This document shows positions 8,839 to 18,101 of a stretch of 64,000 bases of DNA, in pieces. The notes beneath the pieces are model-generated. The model made no database searches. It saw nothing but the letters and a program-made list of their open reading frames with translations, and had not been told where the DNA came from. Both the position numbers and the translations under genes were made by a program. The stretch is from Thalassobaculum_A sp040219215 (GTDB lineage: Bacteria; Pseudomonadota; Alphaproteobacteria; Thalassobaculales; Thalassobaculaceae). Position 1 is the first letter of the stretch. The number at the start of each line of letters is the position of its first letter. The stretch lies in contig NZ_JAVJSX010000025.1 of assembly GCF_040219215.1 (NCBI RefSeq), forward strand, positions 124,001-188,000. The letters run 5' to 3'.

Positions 8839-10152
8839 TCAGTGCGCTTGCAGGGCTTCGGGTCGCGGCCCGCCCGTCGCCCAGTCCAGCAATTGGACCG
8901 TATGCACCACCGGGATCGCGGTGCCGCCGCCGATCTGGGTCATGCAGCCGATGTTGCCGGTGGCGATGACGTCGGGCTTCGTGCCCTCGATGTTGCGCAC
9001 CTTGCGGTCGCGCAGCCGTCGGGCGATCGAGGGTTGCAGCAGGTTGTAGGTCCCCGCCGACCCGCAGCACAGATGGCCTTCCGGCACGCCCTTCACCGTG
9101 AACCCGGCTGCCGTCAGCAGCGCCTGCGGCACGGTCTTGATCTTCTGGCCGTGCTGCATCGAGCAGGCCGAATGGTAGGCAACGGTAAGCCCCGACGCCA
9201 CGCTGGGCGCCGGCATCCCCAAGCCATCGAGGAACTCGGTCACGTCCTTGGTAAGTTCCGCGATCCGCGCCGCCTTGCCGGCGTATTGCGGGTCCTCGCG
9301 CAGCATGAAGCCGTAGTCCTTCACGGTGGTGCCGCAGCCCGACGCGTTGATCACGATGGCGTCGATCCCCTCGCCCCCCATCTCGGCCAACTCCGCGGTC
9401 CAGGCGTCGACGTTGTTCTTCACCGAGGCAAGCGCGTCGCGCTCGCGGCCCATGTGGTGGGTCAGCGACCCGCAGCAGCCGGCGGCCGGCGGCACGACCA
9501 CCTCGACGCCGAGACGGGTCAGCAGGCGAATCGTGGAATCGTTGATCGCCGGGTCCAGCACCCGCTGGGCGCAGCCCGCCAGCAGGGCGACACGGGCGCG
9601 CCGCGCGCCCTCTGCCGGGAACACCCCCGGCCGATCCAGGGTGGACCGCGCAGGCACGGTCTTCGGCGCCAGTTCCAGCATTGCCCGCAGCCGGCCACCG
9701 AACAACTCGCCGGCCAACGGCGCCAGCGGCCGCACCAGCCTTGCCCCGGACAGCGCCCAACGGAACAGTCCCGGCCGCGGCAGCAGATTGGCCAGCAGCG
9801 CCCGCAACGCCCGGTCCAGGAACGGCCGGGTGTAGGTCCGCTCGATATGGGCGCGGGCGTGGTCGACCAGGTGCATGTAGTGCACGCCGGACGGACAGGT
9901 GGTCATGCACGACAGGCAGGACAGGCAGCGGTCGATGTGCTTGACCTCCTGCTCGCCGGCGTCACGGTCGTTCTCCAGCATGTCCTTGATCAGGTAGATC
10001 CGGCCGCGCGGGCTGTCGAGCTCGTCGCCGAGCAGCGCGTAGGTCGGGCAGGTCGCGGTGCAGAACCCGCAATGCACGCAGCTGCGCAGGATCTGGTTGG
10101 CGACCGCGATGTCCGGGTCGGCAAGCTGGGCCAGGGTGAAGTTGGTCTGCAT
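8839..10152 (-). CDS. glcF: Glycolate oxidase iron-sulfur subunit GlcF
   Basis: A 437-residue protein with two N-terminal 4Fe-4S clusters (CVHCGFCTATCP and CLSCLSCMTTCP) and two C-terminal CCG domains (GCCGSLTHH and HLCCGSAGTY with CX-type cysteine partners). This is the layout of GlcF and related CCG-domain oxidoreductase subunits. With GlcD and GlcE it forms the membrane-associated glycolate oxidase that converts glycolate to glyoxylate and passes electrons to the respiratory chain. It is the last gene of glcD-glcE-glcF and starts 7 bases after glcE. Confidence 0.95.
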   Translation of the reverse strand: MQTNFTLAQLADPDIAVANQILRSCVHCGFCTATCPTYALLGDELDSPRGRIYLIKDMLENDRDAGEQEVKHIDRCLSCLSCMTTCPSGVHYMHLVDHARAHIERTYTRPFLDRALRALLANLLPRPGLFRWALSGARLVRPLAPLAGELFGGRLRAMLELAPKTVPARSTLDRPGVFPAEGARRARVALLAGCAQRVLDPAINDSTIRLLTRLGVEVVVPPAAGCCGSLTHHMGRERDALASVKNNVDAWTAELAEMGGEGIDAIVINASGCGTTVKDYGFMLREDPQYAGKAARIAELTKDVTEFLDGLGMPAPSVASGLTVAYHSACSMQHGQKIKTVPQALLTAAGFTVKGVPEGHLCCGSAGTYNLLQPSIARRLRDRKVRNIEGTKPDVIATGNIGCMTQIGGGTAIPVVHTVQLLDWATGGPRPEALQAH

Positions 10153-10158
10153 CGTCCC

Positions 10159-11373
10159 CTATCCCCCCGCCGTCATCCGGCCGGGATTCAGCACCCCCAG
10201 CGGATCGAAGCTGTTCTTGATGCGCGCGTTCAGCGCGGCGAGGCCGGTGGCCTGCGGCTGGAAGACCGGCACCGCCGCCCGGACGGCCTCGTCGGCACGG
10301 ACCAGGGTGGCGTGGCCCGAAGCGGTCCCGGCGACCGCGCCGCGCACGATCGACGCGTGGGCGTCCGGCTCCGCCGGCACCGCCAGCCAGATCAACCCGC
10401 CGGCCCAGTCGTAGTAGTACTCCACGCCCTCGACCGCCGAGCGGATCGCCAGCACCACCGACGGACCAGCCATCGGCGGTACCGACAGCCGCCACACCGG
10501 CCGGTCCAGCGGTGCCGTCAACGGTTCGACGTCGCGGACCGCGCGCCACAGATCGCGGCTGAGGTAGCCGTCGACCGCGCCCATGGTGCCGCCGAAGCCC
10601 GCCAGTTCACCCTCCAGCGCCTCGGCGCGGGCGGCGACCGACGGGCCGAAGCCTTCGAGCCGGATGCAGGTGGCCGGCCCGGCGATATCGCCGGCACCGA
10701 TCCCGATCGGCAGGTGGGCGGCCGACGACACCTCGTGCGGCGAGCCCAAAGCCGCACTCATCAACCGAACAGCTGCATCGTCGTCCAGCCCGTGGATCAC
10801 CAGGGTGGTCTCGACCTCCGGCGCCGGCAGCACCTTGAAGGTCAGGTCGGTCAGGGCGGCCAACGTGCCCCAGGACCCGCATACGATCTTCGACAGATCG
10901 TAGCCGGTGACGTTTTTCACGACCCGACCTCCGGACTTCACGGTCTCGCCGCGCCCGGTGACCGCGGTGAAGCCCAGCAGGTGGTCTCGCGCCGCTCCGG
11001 CCTTGATGCGGCGCGGACCGGCGAGGTTCGCCGCAAACACCCCCCCGATCGAGCCCTGTCCCGCCTCGCCGCCGAGCAGCGGGCCCAGGTCCATCGGCTC
11101 GAACGCCAGCATCTGCCGGCTCTCGGCCAGCATCGACTCGATCTCGGCGACCGGCGTGCCGGGCCCGGCCTGGCAGATCAGCTCCTCCGGCTCGTACAGC
11201 CCGACGCCGGACAGCGCCGACAGGTCGAGGGTGTGCGCCACCTGCACCGGGCGGCCGACGTCACGCTTGCTGCCGCGCGATATCAACTCCAGCGGCGTCT
11301 CGGCCGACACCGCCCAGGCGATTGCATCCTGAACCTGGGCCCCGGTGTCCGGCCGGAAGTTGTCGGTGGTCAT
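10159..11373 (-). CDS. glcE: Glycolate oxidase FAD-binding subunit GlcE
   Basis: A 404-residue FAD-linked oxidase of the PCMH type. The ATG at 11373 is chosen because upstream extension runs through the end of glcD and has no family similarity. Diagnostic runs are ELISRGSKRDVGRP near the N terminus, the FAD-loop region AGPGTPVAEIESML, GGVFAANLAGPRRIK and VKNVTGYDLSKIVCGSWG, which are strongly conserved in GlcE. It lies between glcD and glcF in one operon. Confidence 0.93.
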   Translation of the reverse strand: MTTDNFRPDTGAQVQDAIAWAVSAETPLELISRGSKRDVGRPVQVAHTLDLSALSGVGLYEPEELICQAGPGTPVAEIESMLAESRQMLAFEPMDLGPLLGGEAGQGSIGGVFAANLAGPRRIKAGAARDHLLGFTAVTGRGETVKSGGRVVKNVTGYDLSKIVCGSWGTLAALTDLTFKVLPAPEVETTLVIHGLDDDAAVRLMSAALGSPHEVSSAAHLPIGIGAGDIAGPATCIRLEGFGPSVAARAEALEGELAGFGGTMGAVDGYLSRDLWRAVRDVEPLTAPLDRPVWRLSVPPMAGPSVVLAIRSAVEGVEYYYDWAGGLIWLAVPAEPDAHASIVRGAVAGTASGHATLVRADEAVRAAVPVFQPQATGLAALNARIKNSFDPLGVLNPGRMTAGG

Positions 11374-11401
11374 CGTGTGTGCTGTCCCTTCGCCGTGGTC
11401 A

Positions 11402-12889
11402 TCAGAACCGGGGCAGGTCCGGGAACGGCAACTGGCCGCGCTGGATGTGCATGCGGCCGAGTTCGGCACAGCGGTGCAGGGTCGGAAACACTTTGCCGGG
11501 GTTCAGCAGGCCGTCGGGGTCCCAGGCGCACTTCAGGCGCTGCTGCTGGGCCAGGTCGATCTCGCTGAACATGGTACCCATCAGATCGCGCTTCTCCACG
11601 CCCACCCCATGCTCGCCGGTCAGCACGCCGCCGAGTTCGACGCAGGCCCGCAGGATGTCGGAGCCGAACGCCTCGGCCTTCTCCAGTTCGCCCGGTTCGT
11701 TGGCATCGAACAGGATCAGCGGGTGCAGGTTGCCGTCGCCGGCGTGGAACACATTGGCCACCCGCAAGCCGTACTGCTCGCTCATCCGGGCCATGCGCGA
11801 CAGGATTTCGGGCAACTGCCGGCGCGGGATGGTGCCGTCCATGCAATAATAGTCCGGCGAGATCCGCCCGACTGCCGGGAACGCCGCCTTGCGGCCGGCC
11901 CAGAACGCGTTGCGCTCGTCCTCGTTCTGCGAGATCCGCAACGAGGTGGCGCCATGGGCCTCGGCGATTGCCCGCACCCGTTCGATCAGGAAGTCGACCT
12001 CCACCTCCGGCCCGTCCAGTTCCACGATCAGCAGCGCCCCGGCGTCGCGCGGGTAGCCGGCGTGCACGAAATCCTCCGCCGCGTTGATCGCCAGCCCGTC
12101 CATCATCTCCATGCCGCCCGGGATGATTCCGGCACCGACGACGGCAGCGACACAGGCGCCGGCCTCCTCGCTGCTGCCGAAGCCGACCAGGAGCGCGCGC
12201 GCGGTCGCCGGCTTTCGCAGGATCCGCACCGTGACCTCGGTCACCACCGCCAGCAGGCCCTCCGAGCCCGTCAGCAGGCCCAGCAGATCGTAGCCCTCCG
12301 AGTCCAGGTGCTTGCCGCCGAGCCGCAGGATCTCGCCGTCGATCGTGACCAGTTCGACCCCAAGCACGTTGTTGGTCGTCAGGCCGTATTTCAGGCAGTG
12401 CACGCCGCCGGAGTTCTCGGCCACGTTGCCGCCGATCGAGCACGCGATCTGCGACGACGGGTCGGGCGCGTAGTAGAAGCCGCGATCCTGCACCGCGTGG
12501 GTGATGCCCAGGTTGGTAACGCCGGGCTGCGCCGTCACAGTGCGGTTGGCGTAGTCGATGTCGAGGATTCGGTTGAACTTGCCGAGGCCGAGCAGGACGC
12601 CGTCGGCCAGCGGCAGCGCGCCACCCGAGAGCGACGTCCCCGATCCGCGCGGCACAACCTTGATGCCGTTGGCCTGGCAGTACTTCAGGATGGCCGCAAC
12701 CTGCGCCGTGGTCTCGGGCAGCACCACAACCATCGGCAGCTGTCGGTACGCGGTCAGGCCGTCGGATTCGTAGGGCCGCATCTCGCGGTCGTCGGCGATG
12801 ACGCCCTCGCCTGGCACGATCGCCCGCAGGGCGGCAACGATCTCGCCGCGCCGCGCCAGCACCGCGCCGTCAGGTTCGGGCATCTTCAT
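11402..12889 (-). CDS. glcD: Glycolate oxidase FAD-linked subunit GlcD
   Basis: A 495-residue protein of the FAD-binding PCMH / FAD-oxidase C family. Visible motifs: PRGSGTSLSGGALP (FAD binding), GGNVAENSGGVHCLKYG, and the C-terminal HAGDGNLHPLILFD and GEHGVGVEKRDLM typical of GlcD. The ATG at 12889 has GGGAG upstream at normal spacing. GlcD binds glycolate (some relatives prefer D-lactate), and the full glcDEF set makes glycolate the better call. It is the first gene of the operon, which ends at glcF. Confidence 0.94.
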   Translation of the reverse strand: MKMPEPDGAVLARRGEIVAALRAIVPGEGVIADDREMRPYESDGLTAYRQLPMVVVLPETTAQVAAILKYCQANGIKVVPRGSGTSLSGGALPLADGVLLGLGKFNRILDIDYANRTVTAQPGVTNLGITHAVQDRGFYYAPDPSSQIACSIGGNVAENSGGVHCLKYGLTTNNVLGVELVTIDGEILRLGGKHLDSEGYDLLGLLTGSEGLLAVVTEVTVRILRKPATARALLVGFGSSEEAGACVAAVVGAGIIPGGMEMMDGLAINAAEDFVHAGYPRDAGALLIVELDGPEVEVDFLIERVRAIAEAHGATSLRISQNEDERNAFWAGRKAAFPAVGRISPDYYCMDGTIPRRQLPEILSRMARMSEQYGLRVANVFHAGDGNLHPLILFDANEPGELEKAEAFGSDILRACVELGGVLTGEHGVGVEKRDLMGTMFSEIDLAQQQRLKCAWDPDGLLNPGKVFPTLHRCAELGRMHIQRGQLPFPDLPRF

Positions 12890-13027
12890 CGACGATCTCC
12901 CAAGCTCGTCCGGTCCAGCGGATCCACGGCACCGATCACGGCGCCGGGCGCCACCTTGCCTGACCAGCCCGGCATTTCAAGCCACAGGGCCGTGTGGGGA
13001 TTCGTTCCACACTGCGTTGAACACACG

Positions 13028-13056
13028 AAAGGCGGCGCGACGTTGCCGTCGGCCGC
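13028..13056 (-). terminator. Intrinsic terminator of rpmJ
   Basis: Read on the minus strand, GGCGGC-CGACG pairs with CGTCG-C-GCCGCC around a GCAA tetraloop, with one bulged base, and is followed by TTT. It lies about 60 bases downstream of the rpmJ stop, before glcD. Confidence 0.65.
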
Positions 13057-13115
13057 CTGTTCCCGCAAGCCCGCAGAACGAAGTCGGTCGCGCAGGGAGA
13101 ACCCCGCGCCCGCCG

Positions 13116-13241
13116 TCAGCCCTGGCGTGCCTTAAAGCGAGGATTGGTCTTGTTGATAACGAAGACGCGCCCCTTGCGGCGGATGATGCGGCAATCCTTG
13201 TGCCGCTTCTTCAACGTCTTCAGAGAGTTGGCCACGCGCAT
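13116..13241 (-). CDS. rpmJ: 50S ribosomal protein L36 (zinc-free type)
   Basis: A 41-residue basic protein read from the ATG at 13241: MRVANSLKTLKKRHKDC, then RIIRRKGRVFVINK and the C terminus NPRFKARQG. This is the conserved bL36 sequence. It has only one cysteine (residue 17), so the four-ligand zinc site of the C+ form is missing. It is therefore the C- (YkgO-like) form, which is usual in alphaproteobacteria. The gene stands alone between the methyltransferase and glcD, away from the ribosomal protein operons, as this paralogue often does. Confidence 0.93.
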   Translation of the reverse strand: MRVANSLKTLKKRHKDCRIIRRKGRVFVINKTNPRFKARQG

Positions 13242-13322
13242 CGGAAGTCCCCGGTGTCTCGAAGAGCGCGGAAGCTACTCAGGTCGGGAGGCGGTGTCAA
13301 CACCGCTCAACCACCGGGCTGC

Positions 13323-14276
13323 CTACGATGCTTTCGCCTCGGGTTTGAGGACGAAAAACCGATACAACGCCAGCTCACCGCTCTCCAGCAGCGCAGCGCG
13401 GCGGGCCCAACGCTCAGCCTCGGCCATCAGTGCCACGCGATGCGCCGGGTCGTCGGCGACCGAGCCCTTGCCATCCAGGCCTGCGACGAAACGGGCGAAG
13501 TGATCGCGAATATGCCCGCGATGCTCGTCGGACCGCTCCTCCAGCACCCGGACGTCAAATCCCAGCGCGGTGAACGCCTTCTCATACTCCTGCTTGGACC
13601 AAGGCTTGTAGGTCAGGTCTTCCGATTCCAGCCAAGCCTGCACCCGATCGGACACCTTTCCGTCGGCCGGCAGCACGTAGTCGGTAATGACCAACTGCCC
13701 CCAGTCCTTCAGGACAGCGTGAATCTCCTTCAACAGCGCCGCGCGGTCGCGAACCCCGAACATCGCTTCGCGGGACACCACGCAGTCGAAGCTCTTGGGG
13801 CGAAGGCTGAAGCTGTCGGGAGAGAATCCGCGCACCGTCACCTGATCGCCGCCCTTGAGCGTGGACACGACAGTCGGCGCCAGTTCCGCCAGTTCCGGGT
13901 CCATCTCGTAGCCGGTGATCCACACACCGAATCGCTGGACGATCGCGGTCGCGCCGCCGCCAAGCCCGGCGGACAGATCCAGCACCGAATGCACGGGCGT
14001 CAGCCCGAACGGCTTGACCATCGCCACCGCGTGTTCGGGACCACCAGGGATCGTAAATCCTGGCCCGAACAACCGCTGCAGAATGTCGGTTCGGGCCTGC
14101 GCATGATCCACCATCGACAGCGTCGGCATCGGTGGAATCAGCCCTTCCATCGACATCGACGAGCGCGGAGCCTCCGAATTGGCCCGCCAGGCATAGTATT
14201 CGGCCGCGTCGTAGCCACGCCACCACGCCGCGAGGCGGTGTCGCCAAGGAATCGATGGGGAGTCGCTTCCTTCCAT
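13323..14276 (-). CDS. SAM-dependent methyltransferase
   Basis: A 317-residue class I methyltransferase. The ATG at 14276 is preferred over a GTG at 14282 because of AGGG at good spacing. The SAM-binding motif I is SVLDLSAGLGGGATAI near residue 100, followed by the acidic residue in ITGYEMDPELAE and motif DCVVSREAMFGV. The first 90 residues carry no recognised domain. The fold resembles ubiquinone/sterol C-methyltransferases and other small-molecule enzymes, but the substrate cannot be inferred. It is a single gene between rpmJ and the aldolase gene. Confidence 0.8.
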   Translation of the reverse strand: MEGSDSPSIPWRHRLAAWWRGYDAAEYYAWRANSEAPRSSMSMEGLIPPMPTLSMVDHAQARTDILQRLFGPGFTIPGGPEHAVAMVKPFGLTPVHSVLDLSAGLGGGATAIVQRFGVWITGYEMDPELAELAPTVVSTLKGGDQVTVRGFSPDSFSLRPKSFDCVVSREAMFGVRDRAALLKEIHAVLKDWGQLVITDYVLPADGKVSDRVQAWLESEDLTYKPWSKQEYEKAFTALGFDVRVLEERSDEHRGHIRDHFARFVAGLDGKGSVADDPAHRVALMAEAERWARRAALLESGELALYRFFVLKPEAKAS

Positions 14277-14362
14277 GGCCACTACCCTAGCGCGATTTGG
14301 TGAACAAGAAGTTGATGATCATCCGATTCTCAACGTCGCAGGAGCAATGCCCCAAGGCGCCC

Positions 14363-15130
14363 TCAGCGGTCGATGCCGTCCAACAACTGCGCAGAGATCT
14401 GCTGGATCAGCATGACGTCGTAGCCCATCAGCAGGAAACGATAGCCGCGGGCGATCTTGGCGTTCGCCTCGGCGGCCGACAGCGACATGCCGCCGAGCAC
14501 CACCGGGCTTGCCAGGATTGCCTTCTCGGCGCGCTCGATCGCCTTCAGGACATCGGGATGGTCGCGTTGTCCCGGAAGTCCCATGCTGACGGCAAGGTCC
14601 ATCGGCGCGATGTTTGCGACGTGGATGCCCGGAACGGAAAGAATGCTATCGATGTTCTCGATCGCGTCGATGTGCTCGATCAGGATGATGTTCAGCAGTT
14701 CCCGGTTCGCCACCTCGAAATACTCGAGCGGCGTCTTCAGGCCCCACCGGGTCGGCGCGTAGAACGGCCCCCAGCCCCGGGTCCCCTCGGGCGGGTAGTT
14801 GATGCACTGGACCGTCGCCTCCGCCTCCTCCCGGGTGCAGATCATCGGGAAGATCAGCCCCATCGCGCCGGCATCCAGGGCCGGCTTGCACAAAGCCAGT
14901 TCGGGCTTCGGGATCCGGACCAGCGGCGCGCACTCGGTGCCGGCGGTTGCCGTGATCAGGTTGTAGACCGAGGAAGCGTCGATCGACCCGTGCTCCAGGT
15001 CGATGAACAGGTAGTCGAACCCGGCGCCGGCCAGGATCTGGGCCATGTTCACGCTCGGCATGGTGATCAGGACGCCGGCACCCGGCTTACCGGCATCCAG
15101 GCGCTTCTTCAGCGGATTGATCCGAACCAT
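14363..15130 (-). CDS. HpcH/HpaI-family class II aldolase
   Basis: A 255-residue protein. The ATG at 15130 lies 6 bases after GGGGAGG; the in-frame ATG at 15136 is too close to it. Family markers are FDYLFIDLEHGSID, the metal-ligand region PMICTREEAEATVQ, the GTRGWGPFYAPTRWG loop and GIHVANIAPMDLAVSMG. Members cleave or form 2-keto-3-deoxy acids (for example HpaI, RhmA, GarL) with a divalent metal. A glutamate in MICTREEAE and the aspartate in APMDLA fit the metal site. The exact substrate is not determined. Confidence 0.87.
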   Translation of the reverse strand: MVRINPLKKRLDAGKPGAGVLITMPSVNMAQILAGAGFDYLFIDLEHGSIDASSVYNLITATAGTECAPLVRIPKPELALCKPALDAGAMGLIFPMICTREEAEATVQCINYPPEGTRGWGPFYAPTRWGLKTPLEYFEVANRELLNIILIEHIDAIENIDSILSVPGIHVANIAPMDLAVSMGLPGQRDHPDVLKAIERAEKAILASPVVLGGMSLSAAEANAKIARGYRFLLMGYDVMLIQQISAQLLDGIDR

Positions 15131-15195
15131 CTCCATCCTCCCCGAGCGGTTTCAGTTTTCGGGAAGTGTACGCCATTGCCCGGCTCGCGAAAGCG

Positions 15196-16281
15196 TCACC
15201 CTGCCAGGTCACCGAGGTAGATGCCAAGGCCGCGGGCGGTGCGAACCAGGACGTCGTCACGCTCGACCGGCCGGGAATGCCCGACGACATCTTCGATCGG
15301 CAGATCGCTCACCGTGCGCCGGGTCCAAACCGCCACCCGCCCTGTACGACCAGCAGCGACCAGATCCACGGCGTGCACGCCAAGGGCACTGGCAATCACC
15401 CGGTCGACCGCCACCGGCTCCGCGCCGCGCTGGACGTGGCCGAGCACCGTTACTCGGGAATCGGCACCGGTTGCGGCTTCGATCCGTTCGGCCAGCCATT
15501 GGCCGATGCCACCGTACCGGATGCCCCCGTCGGGCTTGCGGTGCGCCACCGGCTCGCCGGTATCGGTCTTCACGGCTTCGGCGACGACCACCAGAGCAAA
15601 CGCACGCCCGGTGGCCTTCACAGCCTGTAGCTTTGCGGAGATGCCATCCAGTGAATAGCCGATCTCCGGGATCAGGCAGATGTCGGCCCCGCCGGCCACC
15701 GCGGCGTGGACTGCGATGTGCCCGGCATCGCGGCCCATGACCTCAAGCACCATGACACGATGATGGCTCTGGGCGGTCGGCTGCAGTCGGTCGAGGGCTT
15801 CCACCGCCACCTCCACCGCGGTGTGGAAGCCGATGGATGCGTCGGTACCCGGTACGTCGTTGTCTATGGTCTTCGGCACGCCGACGAACGGAATGCCGCC
15901 TTGCCGGGTCAGCCGGTCGAGGATCCGGAAGCTGCCGTCGCCACCGATGCCGATCAGCGCGTCGATCTTCAGCCCGGACATGCCCTCCAGGATGCGCTGC
16001 GACACGTCGGCGACCGAGCCGTCCGGCATTGTGAAGGCGAACGGATCACCGGTGCTGACGGCGCCGAGGATGGTGCCGGCCCGGCGCAACAGGCTGCCGT
16101 CGAACTCGTGCACCCGCAGGCGCCGGGCGCGCACCGGCCGGTCGAGAAGGCCGTGGGTCCCGTCCTCGATGCCGATGACTTCCCAACCCAGCGTGTCGGC
16201 GCGCAGGACAATCGCCCGGATTGCGGCGTTCAATCCCGCACAGTCCCCACCGCTGGTCATGACCCCGATCCGCTTGATCAT
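15196..16281 (-). CDS. 6-phosphofructokinase (PfkA family)
   Basis: A 361-residue phosphofructokinase: N-terminal GVMTSGGDCAGLNAAIRAIV, nucleotide-site GIGGDGSFRIL (residues 111-121), the substrate loop GVPKTIDNDVPGTDASIGF (134-152) and VMVLEVMGRDAGHIA. It phosphorylates fructose 6-phosphate. The glycine of GGDGS (residue 116) is typical of ATP enzymes, while the lysine of PKTIDND (137) is typical of PPi enzymes. This Gly/Lys pair marks the mixed clade, which mostly uses ATP, so the phosphoryl donor is not fully certain. It is divergent from the amidohydrolase gene. Confidence 0.92.
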   Translation of the reverse strand: MIKRIGVMTSGGDCAGLNAAIRAIVLRADTLGWEVIGIEDGTHGLLDRPVRARRLRVHEFDGSLLRRAGTILGAVSTGDPFAFTMPDGSVADVSQRILEGMSGLKIDALIGIGGDGSFRILDRLTRQGGIPFVGVPKTIDNDVPGTDASIGFHTAVEVAVEALDRLQPTAQSHHRVMVLEVMGRDAGHIAVHAAVAGGADICLIPEIGYSLDGISAKLQAVKATGRAFALVVVAEAVKTDTGEPVAHRKPDGGIRYGGIGQWLAERIEAATGADSRVTVLGHVQRGAEPVAVDRVIASALGVHAVDLVAAGRTGRVAVWTRRTVSDLPIEDVVGHSRPVERDDVLVRTARGLGIYLGDLAG

Positions 16282-16363
16282 GCCGTCACCCCTTTGCCGG
16301 TCAGCCGACCGCGTGCCATCCTGAAGCTACCCGCCTCGCCATCCAGATCATGCGCAAGCCATC

Positions 16364-17269
16364 ATGACAGACCTCTCGATCGTCGACTCCCATCATCACC
16401 TCTGGGATTTGGAGAGCAATTACTACCCCTGGCTCTCCGACCATCCGGAGCCGCATTTCTTCCTCGGCGACTACTCCCCACTGAAGCGCCAGTACCTGCC
16501 CCAGGACTACCGGCGCGACGCCGAGGGTTTCCGGATCGTCAAGACGGTCCATGTCGAGGCTGAGTGGGACCGGGCCGATCAGGTCGGCGAGACCCAGTGG
16601 CTGACCCGGATTGCAGCCGAACACGGCATGCCGAACGCCATCGTCGGGCATGTCTGGCTCGACGACCCGGCGGTCGATGAAAAGCTGGCCGGGCATTGCC
16701 GGTCGCCCCTGATGCGCGGCGTGCGCTCCAAGCCGGTGACGTCCCTCGCCCCGGATGCTCCCAAGCCCACGGGCCCGCGCAGCCTGTCCGACCCGGCATG
16801 GCGGCGCGGGTACGCCCGGCTCGCCGCCCATGACCTGAGCTACGACCTGCGGGTGCCGTGCTGGCATCTGGCCGAAGCGGCTGCGGTGATCGAGAAGCAC
16901 CCGGAGATCCCGGTGGTACTGAACCACACCGGTTTTCCCTGGGACCGATCCGACGACGGCTTGGCGCTGTGGCGCAATCAGATGCGGACCATCGCCCGGC
17001 TGCCCTGGGTCAATCTCAAGCTCTCCGAACTCGGCCGGAAGGATGCCGCCTGGACCGTCGACAGCAATCGGGGCGTGGTACTGGAGGCCCTGGAGATCTT
17101 CGGCGTGGAGCGCTGCATGTGGGCGTCGAACTTCCCGCCGGCGAGCTTGAAGATCGGCTACCGCGACCAGATAGAAGGCTTCCTGGAGATCCTTTCCGGC
17201 CTGACCCGGCCAGAGCTGGAAGCCGTATTCCATGACAACGCCGCGCGATTCTACCGACTGGAGGGCTGA
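16364..17269 (+). CDS. Amidohydrolase-2 family TIM-barrel hydrolase
   Basis: A 301-residue protein of the amidohydrolase-related (COG3618, L-fuconolactonase/PDC-hydrolase-like) group. The metal-binding start is IVDSHHHLWD; further conserved runs are KTVHVEAEWD, VVLNHTGFPWD and the C-terminal CMWASNFPPASLK, where a serine/asparagine pair replaces the usual GSDYP. The following thioesterase-like gene starts 2 bases after its stop, so the two form an operon. It is probably a lactonase or related hydrolase in sugar- or aromatic-acid breakdown. Confidence 0.83.
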   Translation: MTDLSIVDSHHHLWDLESNYYPWLSDHPEPHFFLGDYSPLKRQYLPQDYRRDAEGFRIVKTVHVEAEWDRADQVGETQWLTRIAAEHGMPNAIVGHVWLDDPAVDEKLAGHCRSPLMRGVRSKPVTSLAPDAPKPTGPRSLSDPAWRRGYARLAAHDLSYDLRVPCWHLAEAAAVIEKHPEIPVVLNHTGFPWDRSDDGLALWRNQMRTIARLPWVNLKLSELGRKDAAWTVDSNRGVVLEALEIFGVERCMWASNFPPASLKIGYRDQIEGFLEILSGLTRPELEAVFHDNAARFYRLEG

Positions 17270-17271
17270 AC

Positions 17272-18090
17272 GTGAGCGCGTATTTCGAGACCTTCCGATC
17301 CAACGTTTTTCCGTGGGAGACCGATGTCGTCGAACACTTCACGGTCGCCTACTACTACGAGAAGTTTGCCGCTGCCGGCGACCGGGCGCTGCTGGCGCTC
17401 GGCCAGGACCCGGCCGCCACCCACACCGTCGACTGGCACACCCGCTATCAGCGCGAGTTGCGGGCCGGCGACAGCTACCACGTCATGTCCGCACCGATCT
17501 CGGCCGAGGATGGCGACCTGGTGATCGGCCACAAGCTTTACGACAGTGCGGATGGCGCCCTGTGCGCCACCACCGAGCAGACCGTCCTGGGCGCCAGCGC
17601 GTCGCCCGATGCGCTGGTGGTGTGGGACGGCCCGGAGCGTGAGGTGCGCCCGGCACCTGCCTGGGGGCCGGCGTGGATCCGCAGCGCCACCGATCTGGTG
17701 ATCCCGCGCGATCTGGACCGTTCCGGCCGGATGGGGGTCGACGCCATGATCCATCGGTTCTCCGCTGCCATCGCCCAGGTCCTGGTCCAGGCCGGCATGA
17801 CGCCCGGTTACTTGCGCGAGAAGCGGGTCGGCTACTCGACTTTCGAGTTCCAACTGCGGGTCGCCGAACGGCCGATGCTCGGCGAACCCGTCGACTGCCA
17901 TTCCTGCTTCGCGCAGATCGGTCGTTCGTCCATGCGGATGGTCCACCGCCTTACACGTCCGACCGACGATGCGGTGGTGGCGGAACTGTCGCAGTTCGGC
18001 GTACACCTCGATCTCGATGCCAGACGACCCAGCTCAATCCCTACGGAACTGGTCGAGCGGGCGCGCCAGATGCTCGCGTCCACGGACTGA
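17272..18090 (+). CDS. Double-hotdog acyl-CoA thioesterase-like protein
   Basis: A 272-residue protein starting with GTG two bases after the amidohydrolase stop. Two hotdog-like halves can be seen. The first has VEHFTVAYYYEKFAAAGDRALLALG and resembles 4-hydroxybenzoyl-CoA thioesterase/FadM proteins; the second has GYSTFEFQLRVAERPMLG and SSMRMVHRLTRP. Such proteins hydrolyse acyl-CoA thioesters. The assignment rests on pattern similarity only, and the substrate is unknown. Confidence 0.6.
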   Translation: MSAYFETFRSNVFPWETDVVEHFTVAYYYEKFAAAGDRALLALGQDPAATHTVDWHTRYQRELRAGDSYHVMSAPISAEDGDLVIGHKLYDSADGALCATTEQTVLGASASPDALVVWDGPEREVRPAPAWGPAWIRSATDLVIPRDLDRSGRMGVDAMIHRFSAAIAQVLVQAGMTPGYLREKRVGYSTFEFQLRVAERPMLGEPVDCHSCFAQIGRSSMRMVHRLTRPTDDAVVAELSQFGVHLDLDARRPSSIPTELVERARQMLASTD

Positions 18091-18101
18091 CCGTTTCCCT
18101 G

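Noticed and set aside
8842..11568. A 908-codon plus-strand frame opposite glcF and glcE
   Set aside because: It is an antisense shadow in GC-rich DNA with low-complexity Arg/Gln/Gly content. The glcDEF proteins on the other strand are unmistakable.
12890..13115. Possible tRNA or extra gene between glcD and rpmJ
   Set aside because: No cloverleaf could be drawn. The main structure is the rpmJ terminator, and the short frame here is unlike any protein.
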